DNA of 64,000 nt, taken from the NCBI GenBank assembly GCA_033764055.1, contig JANRJI010000079.1:1-64000 (forward strand). The letters are read 5' to 3'. The notes below the pieces were generated by a model that searched no databases, was not told the DNA's origin, and was given only the letters and a program-made list of their open reading frames with translations. This stretch comes from Ga0077555 sp033764055. Its GTDB lineage: Bacteria > Pseudomonadota > Alphaproteobacteria > Rhizobiales > Hyphomicrobiaceae. Shown piece by piece: positions 55,913-64,000 of this stretch (within the stretch, counting starts at the first letter, position 1; each line of letters opens with the position of its first letter). Position numbers and translations under genes: made by a program.

Positions 55913-58117
55913 ATGTCGCTTTTTGGCGCCTTGAGCGAGCTCATCGGTGGAGCGGCGCTGGCCGCCGCGCCCGCTTGCGATCTGGCTCTGCCATCAGAGA
56001 CGCTTGGCGAGCGCCGGCGGTTCATTTCCTGGCTCGCCCTGCGCGATGAGATCCGGGACATCCGGACCATCGTCGAAGCTCTCGGTCGCGAGATCTGGAC
56101 CGGCGCCGAGACGCGTGGACTCGCACAGCGCGACCTCGAGGACCACGTGCTCTCGACGGCCGAGCTGATCGCCGAGTGCCCGCCCCCGGCAGGCTTGCTC
56201 GCCGAGATGGCCGCGGCCCTGCGTGGCAACGGATCCGGGCAGGCGCACACGGGTGAGTCGGTGCCGCGGCGGATCGCGTTCGATCTGCTGTCGCGGGCCC
56301 GCAGCAATGGCCGGATCGCCACTCTCGGCCTAACCGAGGCCGTCGTTCTGTTCCTGGTCGACCGCGCCTTCACGCTGCTGACCAGTGACCAGAAAGTGCT
56401 GCTGCGCCTCGGACCGGCACTGGCCGACTTCGCTGGCGAGAAGGGCACGAGAACCGGCGGCGGGGGGGGCGGCCTTGCCGCACTCGGCATCTCCCGCGCG
56501 TTCGTGCAACGCATCGAGCATGCCGGCGGAGCCACGTATCTCACCGAGCTCGGGGAGCGCTTTGGCCTTGCCGAGCGCGCCATGCGCCGTCTGGTGGCCC
56601 TCGTCGACGGACAGGCGCCCGTTGGCAACGAACGGCTCGCGAGGCTCGAGCAGCTGACGCAATGGCTCGGCGACGTTCGCGCCCAGCTGCTCAAGCCATC
56701 GAATGACGACGTCGAGGTGCGCCGCCTGAAGACCAGTGCAGCCTCTGCGCTGGCGGAGGGCGATTTCGAGGGCGCGATGGACGCCCTCCGCCATGTGAGA
56801 CGGGAGCTTCGTGAAGGACGCAGGCGGTCCGAGGAGCGATTGCAGGACGAAGCCCTCGCGCTCAAGGCCCAGATGCTCGAGGAAGCCAAGGCGACCGCGC
56901 GTCTCGCCGAGTTGCTGGCGGCACGTGGCGAGCAAGCACAGGCTGCGGACCTCTTTGCCGAGGCTGCGCTGGCATTGCCACGGGCGGAGCGAGACACCGC
57001 CTGGCGCTACAACCTACAGCGCGCCGACGCACTGCTGCAGCACGCCCGTCAGCGCGGCGAGGCCGCCGCCCTCGGAGAGGCGATCACGGCCTACGGGCAG
57101 CTTGTTCGGCTCGCTGCGGAGAGCACCAATACCAAGGCATTGGCCGAAGCATGCCTCGGTCACGGTGACGCCCTGTCGGCGGCTGGGGAGCGCGAGGCAG
57201 GCAGCGGCAGGCTCAAGGATGCCGTCACGATCTATCAGAAGGCGATCCAGCTCTTGGAGAGGGAGCGGGACGCGGCCGGGTTGGTTCGAGGAAGGCTGGC
57301 CCTCGCCCGCGCGCTCGCGCGGCTGGGCGAGAGGGACGGCTCCACTGACGTTCTCCGGAAGGCTGCCCAGGCATTCCGGGATGCCGCCAGCGTGATTCCC
57401 GCCGACAAGCTGCCGGGCGAGCACGCACTCCTGAAGATGGGGCTCGGCAGCGTGCTGCTGGCCATCGAGGAGCGCGAAGGCGGGGCACCGTTGCTGGTCG
57501 AGGCGGCCGACGCCTACCGCTCGGCGCTCGCCGTCATCGATCAGGAGTCCGAGACCGAGCGCTGGGGAGAAGCGCAACTCAACCTTGGGCTCGCACTGCT
57601 GGGGATCGGTGAGCAAGAGGGCTCGTCGGCACGTCTCGAGGAAGCTGCGACGGCGTTCCGCGCTGCGCTGGAGGCGACTCCCCGCGTGCGCGTGCCGCAG
57701 AGGTGGGCGCTGGTGCAGATGAACCTCGGCAACGCGCTGGCTGCTCTCGGTGACCGCGACCCGACAGGCACCTCGATGCTCGATGAGGCGATTGCCGCCT
57801 ACAACGCAGCTCTCGATGAGCTCGTCCGGGAAAGCGAGCCACTGAAGTGGGCCATCACCCAGATGAACCTCGGCATGGCCCTCACGCGGCTCGGCGAGCG
57901 CAAGGACAAGCGGCGCCATTGGTTGGCCGCCGCCTCTGCGCTGGTGCCTGCACTCGAGGTCTTCGAGGCTGAGCGGGCAGACAACTTCGCAGAGATGACG
58001 CGTCGGAATCTCAAGCGCTTCCAGGACAGCTGGGATTCCTTCATCGGTCTGGCGCCGGCCAAGGAGGAGTCGACGCCTGCCGGCCAGTCATCGGTCAGAA
58101 TTGCCAAAGCCGGTTGA
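55913..58117 (+). CDS. Large TPR-repeat protein of unknown function
   Basis: The 734-residue protein starts at ATG 55913 with GGAGG upstream. The N-terminal 300 residues are helical and of unknown fold. From about residue 310 helices and then tetratricopeptide repeats follow, with an unusual recurring ALxxLGERDG motif (LARLGERDGS, LLAIEEREGG, LLGIGEQEGS, ALAALGDRDPT, LTRLGERKD). A run of eight G at 56462-56469 encodes a six-glycine stretch. There is no signal peptide, but MSLFGALSELIGGAALAAAP is hydrophobic. It lies alone between tsaD and waaA. Function unknown; scaffolding is likely. Confidence 0.78.
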   Translation: MSLFGALSELIGGAALAAAPACDLALPSETLGERRRFISWLALRDEIRDIRTIVEALGREIWTGAETRGLAQRDLEDHVLSTAELIAECPPPAGLLAEMAAALRGNGSGQAHTGESVPRRIAFDLLSRARSNGRIATLGLTEAVVLFLVDRAFTLLTSDQKVLLRLGPALADFAGEKGTRTGGGGGGLAALGISRAFVQRIEHAGGATYLTELGERFGLAERAMRRLVALVDGQAPVGNERLARLEQLTQWLGDVRAQLLKPSNDDVEVRRLKTSAASALAEGDFEGAMDALRHVRRELREGRRRSEERLQDEALALKAQMLEEAKATARLAELLAARGEQAQAADLFAEAALALPRAERDTAWRYNLQRADALLQHARQRGEAAALGEAITAYGQLVRLAAESTNTKALAEACLGHGDALSAAGEREAGSGRLKDAVTIYQKAIQLLERERDAAGLVRGRLALARALARLGERDGSTDVLRKAAQAFRDAASVIPADKLPGEHALLKMGLGSVLLAIEEREGGAPLLVEAADAYRSALAVIDQESETERWGEAQLNLGLALLGIGEQEGSSARLEEAATAFRAALEATPRVRVPQRWALVQMNLGNALAALGDRDPTGTSMLDEAIAAYNAALDELVRESEPLKWAITQMNLGMALTRLGERKDKRRHWLAAASALVPALEVFEAERADNFAEMTRRNLKRFQDSWDSFIGLAPAKEESTPAGQSSVRIAKAG

Positions 58118-58360
58118 CGACAAGGTGCATCTCGCGGCCCCACAGCACTGCGGCGGCGACGCGGCACGGATGTCGACCCGGTACGGTGCCGGCACTGTGC
58201 TACGGCCACTGCATTGCGGCCATCGTCGCCGAGCACTCTGCGCTCAGCAGCAGGGGCGCTCGCCTACAAGCTGCTTGGCAAGTGGTCAGCCCGACCTATA
58301 GAACGGCGAAGGTAGCTGAACAGTCGATCTGCGTGCCCTCCTCCACCAGAGATTGAGTCG
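58118..58360 (+). other. Intergenic region upstream of waaA
   Basis: A 243-bp gap containing the waaA-lpxK promoter. GTGCCGGCAC at about 58187-58196 is a 10-bp palindrome of unknown meaning. No gene or clear -35/-10 pair was found. Confidence 0.35.
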
Positions 58361-59722
58361 ATGTCGGGTCAGACGCTCAAGACGGGTCACGCAGGGCCAT
58401 TGCCAGTTCCGGCCACGCCGCCCTCGGAGCGTATCGAGCTGAAGGTCTACCGCGCCCTGACCTGGGCAGCGCTGCCTGTCGCCCCCGTCATCCTGAGGTT
58501 GCGCGAACGGCGCGGCAAGGAGGATCCCCGGCGGCGGGCCGAGAGGATGGGCCGCTCGTCGCTGCTGCGGCCGGGCGGCCAACTCGCCTGGATCCATGCA
58601 GCAAGCGTCGGCGAGACCAGCGCGGTACTGCCGCTGATGCTCGAGCTTCTGCAAGTGCGGCCTCGCCTCGAGCTGCTGCTCACGACCGGCACGGTGACCT
58701 CGGCGCAATTCGCCGCGGGACGTCTGCCGCCGCGCAGTCGGCATCAGTATGTACCGCTCGATTCGCCGCCACTGGTCGCACGGTTCCTGGATCATTGGCG
58801 ACCGGATCTTGCTGTTTTCACCGAGCAGGAAATGTGGCCGAATCTCATTGTGGAGCCTGCGCGCCGCGGCATTCCACTGGCTCTCGTCAACGCCCGCATG
58901 TCCGATGCGTCGTTCGCGCGCTGGCAGCAGCGGGCCGGGCTCGCAGAGGCGCTGTTCTCCAGGTTCTCGGTCGTTCTCGCCCAAAACGACGCGTTGGCGC
59001 AGCGCTTCATGCGCCTCGGCGCCGGTCGCACATTTGCCGTGGGCAATCTCAAGATCGACGCGCCAGCGCCGCCAATCGACGGCACAGCCTATGCGGCTCT
59101 CCGTGCTGCCCTTGGCGATCGGCCGCGGCTGCTCGCGGCCAGCACGCATGCTGGAGAGGAAGAGATCATCGCGGAGGCGCACCTGCAGATCGCAGCCCAT
59201 TTGCCCGGGCTTATGACGATCATAGCACCGCGGCATCCGGACCGCGGCTCTGCCGTGGCTGCGGCTATCTCGGATCGCGGGCTCACCGTTGAACGGCGAT
59301 CGACCGGAGCGCTGCCCGGGCCGACCACCGAGGTCTACGTCGCCGACACGATCGGCGAGCTCGGCACACTCTATGCGTCTACGCCCGTAGCGTTCATCGG
59401 TGGCTCGCTGGTTCCCCATGGCGGTCAAAACCCGATCGAGGCCGTGCGGCACGGCACGGCCGTGCTCACCGGTCCTTTCACCCACAACTTCGCGGATCCC
59501 TTCCGTGCCCTCACCGATGCGGGCGGTGCCCGCGTGGTGACCAATGCCGATGGCCTCGCAGACGCCGTTGCGGCGTTGCTGGCCGACCCGGATGCCCTGG
59601 CACAGATGCAGGCTGGCGCTACGCGCGCACTCTCCTCACTGGCAGGCGCACTCGAGCGCACGGTTGCAGCGCTCCTGCCTCTCTTGGCGGACCCCTCGGA
59701 GGTACGCGGGCGTGCGGTTTGA
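58361..59722 (+). CDS. waaA: 3-deoxy-D-manno-octulosonic acid (Kdo) transferase
   Basis: Attaches Kdo residues to lipid IVA at the cytoplasmic face of the inner membrane. The 453-residue GT-B protein has an N-terminal amphipathic/hydrophobic anchor (YRALTWAALPVAPVILRL), the WIHAASVGETSA acceptor motif, LTTGTVTSAQFA, EQEMWPNLI, and the donor-binding FIGGSLVPHGGQNPIEA. The latter parts of the gene are complete. The lpxK start overlaps its end by 11 bp. Whether one, two or more Kdo groups are added cannot be told. Confidence 0.94.
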   Translation: MSGQTLKTGHAGPLPVPATPPSERIELKVYRALTWAALPVAPVILRLRERRGKEDPRRRAERMGRSSLLRPGGQLAWIHAASVGETSAVLPLMLELLQVRPRLELLLTTGTVTSAQFAAGRLPPRSRHQYVPLDSPPLVARFLDHWRPDLAVFTEQEMWPNLIVEPARRGIPLALVNARMSDASFARWQQRAGLAEALFSRFSVVLAQNDALAQRFMRLGAGRTFAVGNLKIDAPAPPIDGTAYAALRAALGDRPRLLAASTHAGEEEIIAEAHLQIAAHLPGLMTIIAPRHPDRGSAVAAAISDRGLTVERRSTGALPGPTTEVYVADTIGELGTLYASTPVAFIGGSLVPHGGQNPIEAVRHGTAVLTGPFTHNFADPFRALTDAGGARVVTNADGLADAVAALLADPDALAQMQAGATRALSSLAGALERTVAALLPLLADPSEVRGRAV

Positions 59723-60755
59723 CGAGCCGCGCTGGTGGTATTGCGACACGCCATCGGTCGCGCCGCATCTTCTTGCACCCCTGGCCGCCGTCTGGGGGCG
59801 CACCGCGCAACGCCGATACGTGCGGGCAGCCCACCTCAGGCCCGACCTGCCCGTCATCTGCATCGGCAATCTGACGGCCGGCGGCACCGGCAAGACCCCT
59901 CTGGCGCTCCACGTGGCCGCGATGCTCGGCAGGCTCGGACGTCGCCCGGCTGTCCTCACGCGAGGCTATCGCGGACGCATAGCGGGGCCGCACTGGGTCG
60001 CCGCCGGGCGCGATTCGGCGTCCGACGTGGGTGACGAGCCCCTCCTCCTAGGACGCGTCGCTCCGACGCTGGTGTCGCGCGATCGCGCGGCGGGCGCCCT
60101 TGCCATCGTCGGGTCCGGGGCCGGAATCGATGTCATCGTCATGGACGACGGGCTGCAGAACGGCGGCATCGCCAAGGATCTGACCCTGGCCGTCGTCGAT
60201 GGCCGGCGCGGCTTCGGCAATGGTCATGTCATCCCCGCGGGACCGCTCAGGGCGCCGCTCGAGTTCCAGCTTAGTCTGGTCGACGCCGTCGTCGTGAACA
60301 CACCGGAGGGCAGCGAGCCGGCCGGCGTCGGTCAATTCCTACGCGACCGGTTTCCCGGGCCGGTCCTCACGGCAACGACGCGACCCGCGGGGGACACATC
60401 GTGGCTCAAGGGCGAAAAGGTTCTCGCGTTCAGCGGGATCGGTGCACCCGAGCGATTCTTCGCACTGGTCGAGCGAAGCGGCGCGCAGATCGTCGAGCGC
60501 ATCGCCTTTCCCGATCATCACAGCTTCGCGGAGGCCGACGCGCGGGGGCTGCTGACGCGCGCGACCGCACAGGCAGCCCGGTTGATCACTACTGAGAAAG
60601 ATTGGGTAAGGCTGCGCGAGACCGGAGCCTCCGGGCGGCTCAAGCAGGTCTCGCGGACGCTGCCCATCCGGCTCGATCTGGGAGCGCGCGACGCGTTGCG
60701 CCTCGAGGGCCTCGTGGCTGCGTCACTCGCGCGGCGTTCTGACCGAACGGCTTGA
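59712..60755 (+). CDS. lpxK: Tetraacyldisaccharide 4'-kinase
   Basis: Phosphorylates the lipid A precursor at the 4' position. The 347-residue protein starts at GTG 59712 (GGAGG upstream), overlapping waaA by 11 bp. The P-loop is GNLTAGGTGKTPL, followed by VLTRGYRGR, VMDDGLQN, DGRRGFGNGHVIPAGPLR, and TTEKDWVRL. All typical LpxK segments are present. Together with waaA it forms the Kdo-lipid A operon. Confidence 0.95.
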   Translation: MRFDEPRWWYCDTPSVAPHLLAPLAAVWGRTAQRRYVRAAHLRPDLPVICIGNLTAGGTGKTPLALHVAAMLGRLGRRPAVLTRGYRGRIAGPHWVAAGRDSASDVGDEPLLLGRVAPTLVSRDRAAGALAIVGSGAGIDVIVMDDGLQNGGIAKDLTLAVVDGRRGFGNGHVIPAGPLRAPLEFQLSLVDAVVVNTPEGSEPAGVGQFLRDRFPGPVLTATTRPAGDTSWLKGEKVLAFSGIGAPERFFALVERSGAQIVERIAFPDHHSFAEADARGLLTRATAQAARLITTEKDWVRLRETGASGRLKQVSRTLPIRLDLGARDALRLEGLVAASLARRSDRTA

Positions 60756-60989
60756 CGTATCTTGCCGGTCCCGGCTGCGCAGCTCGAGCTGCCGCTCGAG
60801 CGAAGCCTCCGCCGATATGTAGGGCTCCTGCAACTCTACGCTCCAATAGCGAAGATCGGCGAGCGCGATCGGCTTGCCGGTGACCGCACAGACGACGAAG
60901 TCGCCAGGCACGTCGATCCGGAACTCGCCGGCCTGATAGGTGACGCGTGCCTCGCCCTTCAGCCCAAAAAGTCGCTCGAAACGGTTCAT
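60723..60989 (-). CDS. DUF2093 family protein
   Basis: The 88-residue protein has the DUF2093 pattern (MNRFERLFG, EARVTYQAGEFRIDVPGDFV, VCAVTGKPIALADLRYWSVE), a small soluble alphaproteobacterial family of unknown function. The ATG 60989 follows GGAG. Its 3' end overlaps the convergent lpxK gene by 33 bp, so the two coding regions share sequence in opposite strands. It probably belongs to the xseA transcript. Confidence 0.87.
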   Translation of the reverse strand: MNRFERLFGLKGEARVTYQAGEFRIDVPGDFVVCAVTGKPIALADLRYWSVELQEPYISAEASLERQLELRSRDRQDTSSRSVRTPRE

Positions 60990-60991
60990 CT

Positions 60992-61261
60992 CTAGGGCTC
61001 CCGAAGGGCCAAACCGCTGAATGGCCGCGGCAAACGCGCGGCACCATACATGGCGGCGCACGCCGTTGCCATAGGCTCTCCCGGAAAACGCAGCTCGTTT
61101 CGAAGGTGCAGCAGCACCGATTCACCGGCGACAGCGATCGCCGCAGGGTTTCGAAACGCCTCCCAGCCGAACGAGCACGCACACGGGCTTCCCGGCCCTC
61201 GCTTCGTCCGCGGCGCTCGTGTCGTCGCGCGTGGGAACCGGGTCCCGTTGCATCGTGTCAT
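60992..61261 (-). CDS. Possible small protein between xseA and the DUF2093 gene
   Basis: An 89-residue frame (ATG 61261, stop 60992) fills most of the gap between xseA and the DUF2093 gene. Its stop is 3 bp before the next ATG, as in coupled genes. The sequence (for example CACSFGWEAFRNPAAIAVAGE, given here in part as GWEAFRNPAAIAVAGESVLL) is not recognised and the upstream ribosome-binding site is weak. It may be real or may be chance open frame in GC-rich DNA. Confidence 0.35.
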   Translation of the reverse strand: MTRCNGTRFPRATTRAPRTKRGPGSPCACSFGWEAFRNPAAIAVAGESVLLHLRNELRFPGEPMATACAAMYGAARLPRPFSGLALREP

Positions 61262-61277
61262 GGCATCCCGACCGGAG

Positions 61278-62942
61278 TCAGAACAGCGAGCCCTGGCCAT
61301 CGGAGCCGCCGCGCGATGATGGCGGGGGGCGATTGCGGACGGGCTCCGAGGTGCGCCGGGGCTGGCCTGCGCTAGCGGCCCGGGGCGCGGTGGCGGGGCT
61401 ATCCGGACGCGGCGCGGCATCGTCGCGGCGAGATGGGCCTTCGGAAACGACCGTCGCCTGGGCGTGACCGTCGGCCACCTCGACGTCGATCCGGGCTCCG
61501 TGCGCGATCCCGGCAACTGAACGGATGGCCCGGCCGGTGTCGTCCCGGACCACGGCGAAGCCGCGTCCGAGCACGCTACGATAGCTGAGCGAGGCCAGCA
61601 TCTGCCCCTGGGCGTCAAGGCGCTGCCGGCGCCGCGACAGCAGGGTGGAGAAAGCCTGTGCCGTGCGCTGCGACAGCCCCTCGAAGCGCTCGCTGCAGCG
61701 CTCGACACGCGTCGCCAGAGCAGACGGTCTCAGCCGGCCTGCGGCGCGCTCCAGTTGCAGGCGACGTTGCGCCGCCACCTTGCCCAAGGCTTGGACTGCG
61801 CGGACGCAAGCCCGGTCCAGGCGGGACGTCTCGCGCTCGATCCGAACTGCGAGCAGGCGCGGTTGCAGGCGCGGCGCAACTCGGGCCAAGCGCTTGCCAT
61901 GGGCTTGCGTATTGGCCATCAACGCGCGCGACAGGCGCTTCTCGGCGGCATCGAAGCGCTGTCTTGGCAGTGCGACCAGATCCTCCGGCCGAGGCAGGCC
62001 GCGGGCCGCGGCGCGCCAGTGGGCGCGAGCCTCCTCGAGCCGCCGGAGCGTGCGCTGCACGAGACGGTGTCCCAGCTCGCTCGTCCGCTCGACAAGCTCG
62101 GAATGCTTCGGCACCGCCCATTCGGCGGCTTTGGTCGGCGTCGGCGCCCGGGCATCCGCGGCCAAGTCGATCAGGGTCCAGTCGGTCTCGTGCCCCACCG
62201 CCGAGATGAGCGGGATCTGGCTTTCGGCGGCGGCGCGCACGACGATCTCCTCGTTGAACCCCCAGAGATCCTCGAGACTGCCGCCGCCGCGTGCGACGAT
62301 CAGCACGTCCGGGCGCGGCAGGCGGCCACCCACAGGCAGTGCGTTGAAGCCACGGATGGCCGTGGCCACCTCGCGGGCGCAGGTCTCGCCCTGCACCCGG
62401 ACCGGCCACAGCACCACGCGGGCCGGAAAGCGCTCGGTGAAGCCTGCCAGCATGTCGCGGATGACGGCGCCCGTGGGCGAGGTGACGATGCCCACGACCG
62501 CGGGCAGAAATGGCAGCGGACGCTTGCGGGCATCCTCGAACAGCCCCTCGGCCGACAGCTTGCGCTTGCGCTCTTCGAGCAACGCCATCAGCGCGCCGAT
62601 GCCGGCCGGCTCGAGCGTCTCGATGACGATCTGATACTTGGAGGCGCCGGGAAACGACGTTATGCGGCCCTGGGCGACGACCTCCAGCCCCTCCTCCGGG
62701 CGGAACCGGAGCTTGGCGAACGAGCCACGCCAGACCACGGCCTCGATCTTGGATTTGTCGTCCTTCAGCGAGAAATAGCAGTGGCCGGACGCGTGCGGTC
62801 CACGATAGCCCGAGATCTCGCCGCGCAAGCGAACGAAGCCGAAATTGTCCTCCAACGAGCGCTTGATGGCCGCGGAGAGGTCGGACACGGTATACTCGGC
62901 GACGTTGACACCCTGGCGGGCGGCGCGCGCTGGCTCGGCCAC
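61278..62942 (-). CDS. xseA: Exodeoxyribonuclease VII large subunit
   Basis: Catalytic subunit of the nuclease that degrades single-stranded DNA. The 554-residue protein has an N-terminal OB fold (VRLRGEISGYRG, HCYFSLKDDKSKIEAVVWRG), the catalytic domain with VGIVTSPTGAVIRDM, ARGGGSLEDLWGFNEE and SAVGHETDWTLIDLAAD, a long coiled coil at about 290-440, and YRSVLGRGFAVVRD near the end. The GTG 62942 is preferred over TTG 62951 because GGAGG is spaced 10 bp from it. The tail after residue 490 is disordered. Confidence 0.93.
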   Translation of the reverse strand: MAEPARAARQGVNVAEYTVSDLSAAIKRSLEDNFGFVRLRGEISGYRGPHASGHCYFSLKDDKSKIEAVVWRGSFAKLRFRPEEGLEVVAQGRITSFPGASKYQIVIETLEPAGIGALMALLEERKRKLSAEGLFEDARKRPLPFLPAVVGIVTSPTGAVIRDMLAGFTERFPARVVLWPVRVQGETCAREVATAIRGFNALPVGGRLPRPDVLIVARGGGSLEDLWGFNEEIVVRAAAESQIPLISAVGHETDWTLIDLAADARAPTPTKAAEWAVPKHSELVERTSELGHRLVQRTLRRLEEARAHWRAAARGLPRPEDLVALPRQRFDAAEKRLSRALMANTQAHGKRLARVAPRLQPRLLAVRIERETSRLDRACVRAVQALGKVAAQRRLQLERAAGRLRPSALATRVERCSERFEGLSQRTAQAFSTLLSRRRQRLDAQGQMLASLSYRSVLGRGFAVVRDDTGRAIRSVAGIAHGARIDVEVADGHAQATVVSEGPSRRDDAAPRPDSPATAPRAASAGQPRRTSEPVRNRPPPSSRGGSDGQGSLF

Positions 62943-63053
62943 GATCGGCAATCCTCCTTCGTGTCGGACGTCCAGGATGATACGCTATCACACGCACGGC
63001 GGCCCCGCCTCGATGCCGGCCGTCCAGAGCTTTTGCGGGAAGACTCGAGACCG

Positions 63054-64000
63054 ATGCACGTCCTACTGATCGGCTCCGGCGGCCGAGAGCATGCCCTGGC
63101 CTGGGCACTGTCCGCGAGCCCACTGCTGACGAGACTGACCTGCTCTCCAGGCAACGCCGGTATCGCCGAAATCGCAGAGTGTGCGACGCTCAATATCGCG
63201 CTGCATTCAGAAGTCATCCGATTTTGTCGCGAGCAGGGCGTCGACCTCGTCGTGGTCGGCCCGGAAGCACCACTGGTGGAAGGTCTCGCGAACGCGCTCG
63301 CTGCGGCCGGCATCAAGCATTTCGGGCCGACGAAAGAGGCCGCGAGGCTCGAGGGCTCGAAGGGCTTCACCAAGGATCTGTGCCGCGATCTCGGCATCCC
63401 GACGGCCGCCTACGGCCGGTTTTCCGACAGAGGCGCCGCGCTCGCCTATCTCACGCGCCAGCCGGTGCCGATCGTGATCAAGGCCGACGGCCTCGCTGCT
63501 GGCAAGGGCGTGGTCGTCGCGACGACGCGAGGCGATGCCGAGGCCGCCGTCGCGGCGTGCTTCGACGGCGCCTTCGGCGCGGCCGGCGCCGAGGTCGTCA
63601 TCGAGGAGTTCCTGGACGGTGAGGAGGCGAGCTTTTTCGCCTTTTCGGACGGAACCCACGCACTGGCCCTGGCTACGGCACAGGATCACAAGCGCGTCGG
63701 AGACGGCGACACCGGCCCGAACACCGGCGGCATGGGAGCCTATTCGCCCGCGCCGGTGATGACGCCGGAGATGACCGAGCGGACCATGGCCGAGATCGTC
63801 CGCCCGACGGTGGCCGGCATGGCGGCGCGGGGATGTCCGTTCAAAGGCGTGCTGTTTGCGGGCCTGATGATCACGGCCGACGGCCCCAAGCTGATCGAGT
63901 ACAATGTCCGCTTCGGCGACCCCGAATGCCAGGTGCTGATGTTGCGCCTCAAGTCGGACCTCCTCGCCGCGCTGTTGGCCGTGGCGGACGGCGTGCTCGC
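63054..64000 (+). CDS. purD: Phosphoribosylamine-glycine ligase (3' end cut by window edge)
   Basis: Joins glycine to phosphoribosylamine in purine synthesis. The N-terminal 315 residues are present: MHVLLIGSGGREHALAWAL, VVVGPEAPLVEGLA, EGSKGFTKDLCRDLGIPTA, IVIKADGLAAGKGVVVA (ATP-grasp), EASFFAFSDG, QDHKRVGDGDTGPNTGGMGAY and YNVRFGDPECQ. The frame is still open at the last base, so the C-terminal 110 or so residues lie beyond the window. It is divergent from xseA. Confidence 0.97.
   Translation, partial: MHVLLIGSGGREHALAWALSASPLLTRLTCSPGNAGIAEIAECATLNIALHSEVIRFCREQGVDLVVVGPEAPLVEGLANALAAAGIKHFGPTKEAARLEGSKGFTKDLCRDLGIPTAAYGRFSDRGAALAYLTRQPVPIVIKADGLAAGKGVVVATTRGDAEAAVAACFDGAFGAAGAEVVIEEFLDGEEASFFAFSDGTHALALATAQDHKRVGDGDTGPNTGGMGAYSPAPVMTPEMTERTMAEIVRPTVAGMAARGCPFKGVLFAGLMITADGPKLIEYNVRFGDPECQVLMLRLKSDLLAALLAVADGVL

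Overview
The window is one continuous, GC-rich, densely packed stretch of what is very probably the chromosome of an alphaproteobacterium of the order Hyphomicrobiales (Rhizobiales). The evidence is the hisC-tyrA block divergent from a SAM-II-controlled metX-metW pair, the hemC-hemD-Mic60-hemY order divergent from tsaD, the waaA-lpxK-DUF2093 and xseA-purD neighbourhoods, and small families such as DUF1489. The assignment rests on gene content and order, not on a phylogeny. No tRNA, rRNA, insertion sequence or CRISPR array was found.

Layout. 1-3520: end of a urease operon (ureC cut by the window edge, then ureE, ureF, ureG). 3528-6283: ChaC-like cyclotransferase, then hisC-tyrA on the minus strand. 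6432-8540: promoter, SAM-II riboswitch, intrinsic terminator, metX and metW. 8657-16814: three calcium-binding RTX proteins (one a zinc protease) with near-identical C-terminal secretion regions, around a PucG-like ureidoglycine-glyoxylate aminotransferase. 17044-31479: mostly minus-strand oxidoreductases, clpB, an unusual membrane/ferredoxin/cyclase fusion, several hydrolases, hemH and a glutathione transferase. 31778-39958: CNNM-type transporter, M20 peptidase, O-antigen-ligase-like protein, patatin lipoprotein, flavin oxidoreductase, haem-binding periplasmic protein and CHAD protein. 40030-42069: thiS-thiG-thiE. 42217-49134: accessory and catabolic genes, including a less GC-rich unrecognised gene and an enoyl-CoA hydratase flanked by two related intergenic repeats. 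49180-64000: haem-synthesis operon, tsaD, a large TPR protein, waaA-lpxK, xseA and the start of purD.

The most unusual element is a 0.33-kb array at 41510-41842 between thiS and thiG. It holds four consecutive two-part hairpins. Their arm sequences differ from unit to unit, but pairing is kept within each. Each has a 4-nt one-sided bulge of the form ANAA and a related loop core once alternate units are flipped, and CTAG borders mark most unit ends. The outer CTAG contains the thiS stop codon. No repeat family known to me matches it, and it is the best candidate here for an undescribed element.

Functional links: urease and PucG would fit ureide/urea nitrogen use, though the rest of that pathway is not in the window. 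MetX and MetW are co-transcribed under SAM feedback. HemC, HemD and, in another block, HemH belong to haem synthesis. WaaA and LpxK complete lipid A-Kdo synthesis.
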